Part shown: positions 1 to 7,075 of the stretch, in pieces
Position numbering within the stretch: position 1 is the stretch's first letter
Layout: the number at the start of each line of letters is the position of its first letter
Source of the DNA: Acidimangrovimonas pyrenivorans
GTDB taxonomy: Bacteria > Pseudomonadota > Alphaproteobacteria > Rhodobacterales > Rhodobacteraceae
Assembly (NCBI RefSeq): GCF_042643245.1
Contig: NZ_JBHRSK010000004.1
Location: forward strand, 186,001-250,000
Direction of reading: 5' to 3'
DNA: 64,000 bases
Program-made: the position numbers and the translations under genes
The notes under the pieces: model-generated
Seen by the model: the letters and a program-made list of their open reading frames with translations, nothing else
Told to the model about the DNA's origin: nothing
Database searches by the model: none

Positions 1-917
1 GGCTCTATGCCGAGGACGTGCCGGCGGGCTTCCTGCCGGCGACCGGCACCCTGTCGCACCTGGCCTTCGCGCCCGGCGCCCGGGCCGATACCGGGGTGCG
101 GACGGGCGACACGATCAGCCCGTGGTACGACCCGATGATCGCCAAGATCATCGTTCATGGCCCGACCCGCGCCGCCGCGCTGCAACAGCTGTCGCGGGCG
201 CTGGCCGAGACCCAGGTGGCGGGCTCGGTCACCAACCTCGCCTTCCTCGGCGCGCTGGCCCGCCATCCCGGCTTCGCCGCCGGCGATGTCGATACCGGGC
301 TGATCGAGCGCGACCTCGACGCGCTGGTCGCGGAACCGGAACTGCGGCTGCCGGTCAAGGTGGCGGCAGTGCTTGCGGCGGCCGGGCTGTGGCAGGGCGG
401 CGAGGCGCTGACCGGCTTCTCGCTCTGGGCGCCGCTCAGGCGCAAGATCGGGCTGAAGCGCGGCGATGACGAGCTTTCGGCGCTGGTCGCCGTCACCGGG
501 CCGGATGCGGCGCGGGTCGAGCTGGACGGCATGCTGTGCCTTGCCGAGCGGCGCGACGGCAGCTGGTGGATCGACGGCGAGAAGGCGCCGGCGCTGGTCC
601 GGGCCGGCGGCCTGATCCATGTCTTCTGCGGCGGCAGCGCGGCCAGCTTCGCGCCGCTCGATCCGCTCGACCGGGCGGCGGCAGCGGCCGAGGGCGGCGA
701 CGTCACCCTGTCGCCGATGCCGGGGCTGGTGAAGGCGGTCTTCGTCGCGCCGGGGCAGAGTGTGGCGCAGGGCGACAGGCTGGCCATCCTCGAGGCGATG
801 AAGATGGAGCACACGCTGGTCGCCGGCCGCGACGGTGTCGTCGCCGAGGTGCTGGCGGCGCCCGGCACCCAGGTCGAGGCCGGGGCGGCGCTGGTCCGGC
901 TGGAGGACGCGGCATGA
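1..917 (+). CDS. mccA: 3-methylcrotonyl-CoA carboxylase, biotin-containing (alpha) subunit, 3' part
   Basis: The gene is cut by the left edge; the open frame runs from base 3 with no start in view, and about 304 C-terminal residues are seen. They cover the end of the biotin carboxylase domain (LYAEDV..GFLPATG, typical of acyl-CoA carboxylase alpha chains), a linker, and a C-terminal biotinyl-lipoyl domain with the EAMKMEH motif. The biotinylated Lys codon is at 801-803, 38 residues from the end, the usual distance. The family carboxylates biotin with ATP and bicarbonate and passes it to an acyl-CoA. The downstream HMG-CoA lyase and crotonase point to 3-methylcrotonyl-CoA (leucine breakdown) rather than propionyl- or acetyl-CoA; that choice is inference. 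The stop overlaps the next start as ATGA. Confidence 0.87.
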   Translation, partial: LYAEDVPAGFLPATGTLSHLAFAPGARADTGVRTGDTISPWYDPMIAKIIVHGPTRAAALQQLSRALAETQVAGSVTNLAFLGALARHPGFAAGDVDTGLIERDLDALVAEPELRLPVKVAAVLAAAGLWQGGEALTGFSLWAPLRRKIGLKRGDDELSALVAVTGPDAARVELDGMLCLAERRDGSWWIDGEKAPALVRAGGLIHVFCGGSAASFAPLDPLDRAAAAAEGGDVTLSPMPGLVKAVFVAPGQSVAQGDRLAILEAMKMEHTLVAGRDGVVAEVLAAPGTQVEAGAALVRLEDAA

Positions 918-1567
918 TCCGACTGCATCACTGCGCCCAGGCGCGCTCGTTCCGGATCCTCTGGCTGCTGGAGGAGATGGGGCTGAAATTCGAGCTCGTG
1001 CCGCACAGCTTCTTCGACAAGTCGCTGCGGGCGCCCGAGTACCTCGAGCTGTCGCCGGCCGGCCGCGTGCCGGCGCTCGAGATCGACGGCATCGTCATGC
1101 ACGAGAGCGGCGCCATCGCCGAGTACCTGTGCGAGACGCGCAACCGTCTCGGCCGCTTCCCGGGCGAGGACGAGCGGGCGGAATGGCTCGAATGGCTGCA
1201 TTTCTCGGAAACCGTCGGCCAGCATATCGCGGCGCTGACCCAGCAGCATATCGTGCTGCGCGAGGACTGGATGCGCAGCCCGACGGTGATGCAGCTCGAG
1301 GCCAAGCGGCTGGAGAAGGTGCTGGGCGTGGCCGACAGGGCGCTGGAGGGGCGGAACTACCTGCTCGCCTCGGGCTTCTCGGCGGTCGACGTGACGATGG
1401 GCTACGGCGCCCTGATCGGCCGGCGCTTCGTCCGGCTCGACGCCATGCCGAACCTGACCGCCTGGCTTGCCCGGCTCGAGGCGCGGCCGGGCTACCAGCG
1501 GGCGCTGGCCCGCGACGGCAAGGCCGAGATCTACATCCGCGACTTCTACGAGGTGCCCGATGCCTGA
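914..1567 (+). CDS. glutathione S-transferase family protein
   Basis: 217 residues. Residues 1-75 form a thioredoxin-like GST N-domain (MIRLHHCAQARS, then the SP-type GRVPALEIDG cis-Pro region and the HESGAI glutathione-contact motif near residue 60); the rest is the helical C-domain. The start is the ATG at 914, overlapping the upstream stop by 4 bases, so the two genes are translationally linked. Its stop overlaps the HMG-CoA lyase gene by 8 bases. GSTs bind glutathione in the cytosol and conjugate or isomerise electrophiles. Its place inside a leucine-degradation operon suggests it acts on a reactive pathway by-product, but the substrate cannot be read from sequence. Confidence 0.88.
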   Translation: MIRLHHCAQARSFRILWLLEEMGLKFELVPHSFFDKSLRAPEYLELSPAGRVPALEIDGIVMHESGAIAEYLCETRNRLGRFPGEDERAEWLEWLHFSETVGQHIAALTQQHIVLREDWMRSPTVMQLEAKRLEKVLGVADRALEGRNYLLASGFSAVDVTMGYGALIGRRFVRLDAMPNLTAWLARLEARPGYQRALARDGKAEIYIRDFYEVPDA

Positions 1568-2417
1568 ATTCGTCGAGATCTTCGAAGTCGGCCCCCGCGA
1601 CGGGCTGCAGAACGAGAAGCGCCAGATCCCGACCGCCGACAAGATCGCGCTGATCGACCTGCTGTCGACGGCCGGCTTCCGGCGGATCGAGGTGGCCAGC
1701 TTCGTCAGCCCGAAATGGGTGCCGCAGATGGCCGACAGCGCCGAGGTGCTGGCCGGGATCAAGCGGGCGCCGGGCATCTCCTATGCCGCGCTGACGCCGA
1801 ACATGAAGGGCTACGAGCGGGCGCGGGCGGCCCGGGCCGACGAGGTGGCGATCTTCGGCGCCGCCTCGGAAGGGTTTTCCCGGGCCAACCTCAACTGCAC
1901 CATCGCCGAGAGCCTCGACCGTTTCGCGCCCGTCGCCGAGGCGGCGCGGGCCGACGGCATCAGGGTGCGCGGCTACATCTCCTGCGTCACCGATTGTCCC
2001 TATGACGGGCCGACGCCGCCGGCGAAGGTGGCCGAGGTGGCGGCGCGGCTGCGCGACATGGGCTGCTACGAGATCAGCCTGGGCGACACGATCGGGCAGG
2101 GGACGCCGGAAAGCATCACCGCGATGCTGGAGGCGGTGCTGGCCGAGGTGCCGGCGCCGCAGCTGGCCGGCCATTACCACGACACGGCGGGCCGGGCGCT
2201 GGCCAATATCGAGGCTTCGCTGGCGCTCGGGCTGCGGGTCTTCGATGCCGCCGTCGGCGGCCTGGGCGGCTGCCCCTACGCTCCCGGCGCGGCAGGCAAT
2301 GTCGCGACCGAGGCGGTGGCGGCGCGGCTGGCGGCGCTCGGCTACGAGACCGGGCTGGATCTGGAGGTGATTGTGCGCGCCGGAGAGATGGCGCGGGCGA
2401 TGCGCGAGGGAGAGTGA
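1560..2417 (+). CDS. hydroxymethylglutaryl-CoA lyase
   Basis: 285 residues, normal for bacterial HMG-CoA lyases. It cleaves (S)-3-hydroxy-3-methylglutaryl-CoA to acetyl-CoA and acetoacetate, the last step of leucine degradation. Residues 11-18 carry GPRDGLQN, with the metal/substrate Arg13-Asp14 of the DRE-TIM lyase family. The C-terminal signature GLGGCPYAPGA includes the catalytic-loop Cys238, which separates it from isopropylmalate synthases. The ATG at 1560 overlaps the GST stop by 8 bases; an earlier in-frame ATG at 1467 lies inside the GST and would add an unrelated leader. It sits in an operon with the carboxylase subunit and a crotonase. Confidence 0.95.
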   Translation: MPEFVEIFEVGPRDGLQNEKRQIPTADKIALIDLLSTAGFRRIEVASFVSPKWVPQMADSAEVLAGIKRAPGISYAALTPNMKGYERARAARADEVAIFGAASEGFSRANLNCTIAESLDRFAPVAEAARADGIRVRGYISCVTDCPYDGPTPPAKVAEVAARLRDMGCYEISLGDTIGQGTPESITAMLEAVLAEVPAPQLAGHYHDTAGRALANIEASLALGLRVFDAAVGGLGGCPYAPGAAGNVATEAVAARLAALGYETGLDLEVIVRAGEMARAMREGE

Positions 2418-2419
2418 CG

Positions 2420-3208
2420 ATGTACGAGACGATCAAGATCGAGAGCGACGACCGCGGGGTCGTCACGCTGCGGCTGAACCGGCCGGAGAAGCACAATTCG
2501 CTGTCGGCGACGATGATCGGCGAGCTGACCGCGGCGGCCGAGCGGCTGGGCCGCGACCCGGCGGTGCGCGTCGTCGTGCTGACCGGCGCCGGCGAGAGCT
2601 TCTGCGCCGGCGGCGACCTGGGCTGGATGAAGGAGCAGATGGCCGCCGATGCCGCGACCCGCGGCCGCGAGGCGACGCGGCTGGCGATGATGCTGAACGC
2701 GCTCAACGAGATGCCCAAGCCGCTGATTGGCCGGGTCCAGGGCCAGGCCTTCGGCGGCGGCATCGGCTTGATCTCGGTCTGCGACGTCGCCATCGGCGTC
2801 ACCGGGCCGAAATTCGGCCTGACCGAAACCCGGCTCGGGCTGATCCCGGCGACCATCGGGCCCTACGTCGTCGCCCGCATGGGAGAGGCGATGGCGCGGC
2901 GGGTCTTCATGTCGGCGCGCCTCTTCGGCGCCGAGGAAGCGGTGACGCTGGGGCTGCTGGCCAAGACGGTGGCGCCGGAAGAGCTGGAGGCGGCGGTCGA
3001 GGCCGAGGTGAAGCCCTATCTGGGCTGCGCCCCCGGCGCCGTCGCCGAGGCCAAGAAGCTGACCCGGACCCTGGGGCCGCGAATTGACGAAAGCGTGATC
3101 GCCGAGACGATCTCGGCGCTGGTGACGCGCTGGGAGAGCGCCGAGGCCGAGGAGGGCATCGCCGCCTTCTTCGAACGCCGCAAGCCGAGCTGGAGCCGCA
3201 AGCCCTGA
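2420..3208 (+). CDS. enoyl-CoA hydratase family protein, probable methylglutaconyl-CoA hydratase
   Basis: 262 residues of the crotonase fold. The oxyanion-hole segment FCAGGDLGWM lies near residues 62-71 and GQAFGGG near 107-113. In this operon it would hydrate 3-methylglutaconyl-CoA to HMG-CoA between the carboxylase and the lyase; the fold and context support this, but crotonase substrate choice is not readable. The ATG at 2420 is preferred, with GGGAGAG at 2408-2414 as ribosome site. A GTG at 2414 overlapping the lyase stop as GTGA is an alternative that adds two residues. A strong hairpin terminator follows 47 bases after the stop, so this is the last gene of the operon. Confidence 0.9.
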   Translation: MYETIKIESDDRGVVTLRLNRPEKHNSLSATMIGELTAAAERLGRDPAVRVVVLTGAGESFCAGGDLGWMKEQMAADAATRGREATRLAMMLNALNEMPKPLIGRVQGQAFGGGIGLISVCDVAIGVTGPKFGLTETRLGLIPATIGPYVVARMGEAMARRVFMSARLFGAEEAVTLGLLAKTVAPEELEAAVEAEVKPYLGCAPGAVAEAKKLTRTLGPRIDESVIAETISALVTRWESAEAEEGIAAFFERRKPSWSRKP

Positions 3209-3254
3209 GCCCGCGCAAGCCTGCGGCCGCAATCGCCCGGCCCCGGCCGGGACG

Positions 3255-3281
3255 CGCCCGCCCCGCAGACCGGGGCGGGCG
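3255..3281 (+). terminator. Rho-independent terminator of the leucine-degradation operon
   Basis: A perfect 11-bp G+C-rich stem (3255-3265 with 3271-3281) closes a 5-base loop (CAGAC) and is followed at once by TTTGCT. It lies 47 bases after the crotonase stop and well before the complex I genes, so it separates the two transcription units. Confidence 0.8.
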
Positions 3282-3540
3282 TTTGCTATCGGTGGGCCGG
3301 GCCTGCCACGGGCCTTGTTCGCAAGGCCGGGCAGGGCACAGTGCCGCAGCCAGGCGGGACGGGGAGGCGCCGCCGCCCGGCATTTCCGCACCCGCATCCT
3401 GCCGGAGCGGGCAGTAGCCGTTCGGCCCGGCGAACCCGTCGGCCCGGCGCCAATGAGTCGCTTCCGGCCGCGAAACCCGTCCGATCCGCCTCCGCAGTGA
3501 GTCGTCGCGACAAAGCCGCACTGCGGCAATTGGGGCCGAT

Positions 3541-3568
3541 TCCTTTGAACACAATAGTATACAAAGGA
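3541..3568. promoter_or_regulatory. AT-rich inverted repeat upstream of nuoA
   Basis: A 7-bp perfect inverted repeat, TCCTTTG at 3541-3547 and CAAAGGA at 3562-3568, flanks a 14-base A/T-rich core that contains GTATAC. It lies 140 bases before the nuoA start. The symmetry and composition suggest a regulator-binding site or part of the promoter; this is inference. Confidence 0.35.
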
Positions 3569-3707
3569 TGCAAAGGCCTTGTTTCACGAGGGGCTTTCCG
3601 GGCCAGCTTCGGTTGACCACGCCGGGGTGGAAGAGTAAACGGGGCGGGCCAACGCGACGGTGCGGGTCCGGTCCCGTGAGCCGCCCGCCAACCCGAAGGA
3701 GCCGCCA

Positions 3708-4073
3708 GTGGACGATCTGCTGAGACAATACCTTCCCATCCTTATTTTCCTTGCTATGGCGGTCGGGCTTGGCCTTGTGCTGATCCTCGCCGCGGTGGTC
3801 CTGGCGGTGCGCAACCCGGACCCCGAGAAGGTTTCCGCCTATGAGTGCGGCTTCAACGCCTTCGACGACGCACGGATGAAATTCGACGTGCGCTTCTACC
3901 TGGTCTCGATCCTGTTCATCATCTTCGACCTCGAGGTCGCCTTCCTGTTCCCCTGGGCGGTGGCCTTCGGCGGCCTCAGCATGGTCGCCTTCTGGGCGAT
4001 GATGATCTTCCTGGCCATCCTGACCATCGGCTTCGCCTATGAATGGAAGAAAGGAGCGCTGGAATGGGAGTGA
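3708..4073 (+). CDS. nuoA: NADH-quinone oxidoreductase subunit A
   Basis: 121 residues, the usual NuoA length, with three membrane helices (about residues 5-27, 62-82, 88-110). The conserved loop SAYECGFNAFDDARMKFDVRF includes the Cys/Asp region near the quinone channel. NuoA is an inner-membrane core subunit of complex I. I place the start at GTG 3708, with GAAGGA at 3695-3700 as ribosome site. An upstream ATG at 3660 would add 16 Arg/Pro-rich residues not seen in the family. It is the first gene of the complex I operon and its stop overlaps nuoB by 10 bases. Confidence 0.95.
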   Translation: MDDLLRQYLPILIFLAMAVGLGLVLILAAVVLAVRNPDPEKVSAYECGFNAFDDARMKFDVRFYLVSILFIIFDLEVAFLFPWAVAFGGLSMVAFWAMMIFLAILTIGFAYEWKKGALEWE

Positions 4074-4597
4074 GCACCGCTGCCAACCACGCGGGCGCCG
4101 ACCGCGAGGTCGCGACCGAGGCGCTGAACCGCGAGCTGCAGGACAAGGGCTTCCTGCTGACCTCGACCGAGGACATCATCAACTGGGCCCGCACCGGCTC
4201 GCTGCACTGGATGACCTTCGGCCTGGCCTGCTGCGCCGTCGAGATGATGCAGACCTCGATGCCGCGCTACGACGTCGAACGCTTCGGCACCGCGCCGCGC
4301 GCGAGCCCGCGCCAGTCCGACCTGATGATCGTCGCCGGCACCCTGACCAACAAGATGGCGCCGGCGCTGCGCAAGGTCTACGACCAGATGCCCGAGCCGC
4401 GCTACGTCATCTCGATGGGCTCCTGTGCCAATGGCGGCGGCTACTACCACTACAGCTATTCGGTGGTCCGCGGCTGCGACCGGATCGTGCCGGTCGATGT
4501 CTACGTCCCCGGCTGCCCGCCCACCGCCGAGGCGCTGCTTTACGGCATCCTGCAGCTGCAGCGCAAAATCCGCCGCACCGGCACCATCACCCGCTGA
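4064..4597 (+). CDS. nuoB: NADH-quinone oxidoreductase subunit B (cluster N2)
   Basis: 177 residues. Four cysteines expected to hold the terminal [4Fe-4S] cluster N2 are present: the adjacent pair Cys56-Cys57, Cys121 (GSCANGG) and Cys151 (PGCPPTAEAL). N2 passes electrons to ubiquinone at the junction of the peripheral and membrane arms. The ATG at 4064 is used, preceded by AAGGAG at 4051-4056. An in-frame ATG at 4043 lies deeper in nuoA and adds seven residues without conservation. The gene overlaps nuoA by 10 bases. Confidence 0.96.
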   Translation: MGVSTAANHAGADREVATEALNRELQDKGFLLTSTEDIINWARTGSLHWMTFGLACCAVEMMQTSMPRYDVERFGTAPRASPRQSDLMIVAGTLTNKMAPALRKVYDQMPEPRYVISMGSCANGGGYYHYSYSVVRGCDRIVPVDVYVPGCPPTAEALLYGILQLQRKIRRTGTITR

Positions 4598-4612
4598 GGA
4601 GGCGCCCGCATC

Positions 4613-5221
4613 ATGAGCGTAGCCCTGAAAGAGCTGGCCGCCCATATCGAGATGAAGCGCCCCGAGGCGGTGCTCTCGACCCAGGTGGCCTTCGGTGAGC
4701 TGACCGTCGAGGTCACCCTGGCCTCGATCCCGTCCTTCATCGAGTTCCTGCGCAGCGACAGCGCCTGCCAGTTCTCGACCCTGGTCGACGTCACCGCGGT
4801 CGACCACCCCGAGCGCCCGGCGCGCTTCGACGTCGTCTACCACTTCCTGTCGATGTACCAGAACCACCGCATCCGGGTGAAGGTCGCGGTGCGCGAGGAC
4901 GAGATGGTGCCGTCGATCACCGGCGTCCATCCCTCGGCCGGCTGGTTCGAGCGCGAAGTCTTCGACATGTTCGGCATCCTGTTCTCGGGCCATCCCGACC
5001 TGCGCCGGCTGCTGACCGATTACGGTTTCCGCGGCCACCCGCTGCGCAAGGACTTCCCGACCACCGGCTATACCGAGGTCCGCTATGACGAGGCCGAGAA
5101 GCGCGTCGTCTACGAACCGGTCAGCCTGGTGCAGGAATACCGCCAGTTCGACTTCATGAGCCCGTGGGAGGGTGCCGAATACATCCTGCCGGGCGACGAG
5201 AAGGAAGGGGCCGCGAAATGA
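4613..5221 (+). CDS. nuoC: NADH-quinone oxidoreductase subunit C
   Basis: 202 residues, the 30-kDa subunit family. It carries the 30-kDa signature region ExEVFDMFGI followed by HPDLRRLLTDYGF..HPLRKDFP near residues 120-150. It forms part of the peripheral Q-module with NuoB, D and I and has no cofactor. A ribosome site GAGGAGG (about 4597-4603) precedes the ATG. The stop overlaps the nuoD start region. It is separate from nuoD, unlike the fused nuoCD of enterobacteria. Confidence 0.96.
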   Translation: MSVALKELAAHIEMKRPEAVLSTQVAFGELTVEVTLASIPSFIEFLRSDSACQFSTLVDVTAVDHPERPARFDVVYHFLSMYQNHRIRVKVAVREDEMVPSITGVHPSAGWFEREVFDMFGILFSGHPDLRRLLTDYGFRGHPLRKDFPTTGYTEVRYDEAEKRVVYEPVSLVQEYRQFDFMSPWEGAEYILPGDEKEGAAK

Positions 5222-6435
5222 TGGACGGCAAGTTCGGCGACGCCCAGACCGGCGAGCAGAAGATCCGCAACTTCAACATCAACTTCGGGCCCCAGCACCC
5301 GGCCGCCCACGGCGTGCTGCGCATGGTGCTCGAGCTCGACGGCGAGATCGTCGAGCGCGCCGACCCGCATATCGGCCTGCTGCATCGCGGCACCGAGAAG
5401 CTGATGGAAAGCCGCACCTACCTGCAGAACCTGCCCTATTTCGACCGCCTCGACTACGTCGCGCCGATGAACCAGGAACACGCCTGGTGCCTGGCGATCG
5501 AGCGGCTGACCGGGGTCGAGATCCCGCGCCGCGCCTCGCTGATCCGGGTTCTGTTCTCCGAGATCGGCCGCGTCCTCAACCACCTGCTCAACGTCACCAC
5601 GCAGGCGATGGACGTCGGCGCGCTGACGCCGCCGCTGTGGGGCTTCGAGGAGCGCGAGAAGCTGATGGTGTTCTACGAGCGCGCCTGCGGGGCGCGGCTC
5701 CACGCCGCCTATTTCCGCCCCGGCGGCGTCCACCAGGACCTGCCGCCCGAGCTGCTCGACGATATCGAGGAATGGGCCCACGCCTTCCCGAAGGTGATCG
5801 ACGACCTCGACGGCCTGCTGACCGAGAACCGGATCTTCAAGCAGCGCAACGCCGATATCGGCGTCGTCAGCGAAGAGGAAATCCAGCAATGGGGCTTCTC
5901 GGGCGTGATGGTGCGCGGCTCGGGCCTGGCCTGGGACCTGCGCCGCGCCCAGCCCTACGAATGCTACGACGAGTTCGAGTTCCAGATCCCCGTCGGCAAG
6001 AACGGCGACTGCTACGACCGCTACCTGTGCCGGATGGAGGAGATGCGCCAGTCGACCAGCATCATCCTGCAGGCGATCGAGAAGCTGCGGGCGCCGGAAG
6101 GCAAGGGCGACGTGCTCGCCCGCGGCAAGCTGACGCCGCCGAAGCGTGGGGACATGAAGACCTCGATGGAGGCCCTCATCCACCACTTCAAGCTCTATAC
6201 CGAGGGCTTCCACGTCCCCGAGGGCGAAGTCTATGCCGCCATCGAGGCGCCCAAGGGCGAGTTCGGCGTCTATCTCAAGGCCGACGGCAGCAACAAGCCG
6301 TACCGCGCCAAGATCCGCGCCCCGGGCTACCTGCACCTGCAGGCGATGGACCATGTCGCCAAGGGCCACCTGCTGGCCGACGTCGCCGCCATCATCGGCA
6401 CCATGGATATCGTGTTCGGAGAGGTCGACCGGTGA
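5218..6435 (+). CDS. nuoD: NADH-quinone oxidoreductase subunit D
   Basis: 405 residues, the 49-kDa subunit, structurally related to the large subunit of [NiFe] hydrogenases. It lines the quinone site with NuoB. INFGPQHPAAHGVLR near residues 20-34 holds the conserved quinone-contact His, and the C-terminus ends IIGTMDIVFGEVDR as in the family. I use the ATG at 5218, overlapping the nuoC stop; an ATG follows immediately at 5221. A longer frame from 5164 reads through the end of nuoC and is not supported. Confidence 0.95.
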   Translation: MMDGKFGDAQTGEQKIRNFNINFGPQHPAAHGVLRMVLELDGEIVERADPHIGLLHRGTEKLMESRTYLQNLPYFDRLDYVAPMNQEHAWCLAIERLTGVEIPRRASLIRVLFSEIGRVLNHLLNVTTQAMDVGALTPPLWGFEEREKLMVFYERACGARLHAAYFRPGGVHQDLPPELLDDIEEWAHAFPKVIDDLDGLLTENRIFKQRNADIGVVSEEEIQQWGFSGVMVRGSGLAWDLRRAQPYECYDEFEFQIPVGKNGDCYDRYLCRMEEMRQSTSIILQAIEKLRAPEGKGDVLARGKLTPPKRGDMKTSMEALIHHFKLYTEGFHVPEGEVYAAIEAPKGEFGVYLKADGSNKPYRAKIRAPGYLHLQAMDHVAKGHLLADVAAIIGTMDIVFGEVDR

Positions 6436-6704
6436 TCCGCTGCGCCGCCCTTGTCCTGATGCTCACCGCGGGCACGGCCGTCGCCGAAGGCGGGCCGACG
6501 CCGGCGCAGGTGAAGGCGTTGGCCGATGCCATCGCCTCCGCCGGCTGCGTGGTGAACGAGGACAACCAGGCGCAGGTGCTGAAGGCCGCCGGCATGACCG
6601 AGGATCAGGGCGCGGCGGTGATCGACCGGCTCGCCTGGGAGGGCCGGATCAAGCCGGTCGGGGTCAAGCAGCTCAGGCTGGTCGGCGGGGAGGTGTGCAA
6701 ATGA
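6432..6704 (+). CDS. small secreted protein encoded within the nuo operon
   Basis: 90 residues, GTG start at 6432 overlapping the nuoD stop (GTGA). Residues 1-18 form a clean signal peptide ending AVA before Glu19, so the mature protein of about 72 residues should be periplasmic. It is alpha-helical in appearance and contains two cysteines in the mature part (in AGCVVN and at the C-terminal EVCK), which could form a disulfide. I recognise no domain. Position between nuoD and nuoE matches the unidentified reading frames known in nuo operons of Rhodobacter and Paracoccus relatives. A role in complex I assembly is possible but unproven. Confidence 0.72.
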   Translation: MIRCAALVLMLTAGTAVAEGGPTPAQVKALADAIASAGCVVNEDNQAQVLKAAGMTEDQGAAVIDRLAWEGRIKPVGVKQLRLVGGEVCK

Positions 6705-7075
6705 GCGTGCTGACCGTTGCCACCACCGCCGGCGCCGTCGGCGGCGTGCTGGTCACCGGCACGCTGGCCGGGCTGTTCCTGCGCGACCCGCAGCGCGGGC
6801 TGGAGCTGACCACCCACCGGGCCGAGAAACTGCCCGAGGTGATGACCGACCGCTACATCGCCTTCACCGTGCTGGCGGTGCTGGCACTGATCTACCAGGA
6901 TCTCAAGGTGATCACGGCGCTCTATGCCGTCTTCGCCTATGTGGCCTTCCATGACGCGGTGATCTACGCCCGCGCCGGCCACCCCATGTTCAAACACCTG
7001 ATCGCGGGCATCGCGGCGGCAGTGGTCGCCGTCATCGCCCTTGCCGCGATCGTCCAGACCGGAGCCGCCGCCTGA
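6701..7075 (+). CDS. small membrane protein encoded within the nuo operon
   Basis: 124 residues with about three to four predicted membrane segments (near residues 6-27, 52-70, 74-94, 99-120). The ATG at 6701 overlaps the previous stop as ATGA, and its own stop overlaps nuoE as TGATG, so it is translationally coupled on both sides. I see no cofactor motif. It resembles the hydrophobic unidentified frames found before nuoE in Rhodobacteraceae. The tight coupling suggests a function tied to complex I, such as assembly; this is inference. Confidence 0.75.
   Translation: MSVLTVATTAGAVGGVLVTGTLAGLFLRDPQRGLELTTHRAEKLPEVMTDRYIAFTVLAVLALIYQDLKVITALYAVFAYVAFHDAVIYARAGHPMFKHLIAGIAAAVVAVIALAAIVQTGAAA

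Larger units (their letters stand above)
3209..3707. other. Intergenic region before the complex I operon
   Basis: About 500 bases with no credible gene; the short open frames lack coding character. It holds the terminator at 3255-3281 and, near 3541-3580, an AT-rich island that stands out from the surrounding high-G+C sequence and probably carries the control region of the nuo operon. I could not find a convincing sigma-70 promoter with normal spacing. Confidence 0.6.

Noticed and set aside
3545..3563. Sigma-70 promoter TTGAAC/TATACA before nuoA
   Set aside because: The two hexamers are only 7 bases apart, far from the required 16-18.
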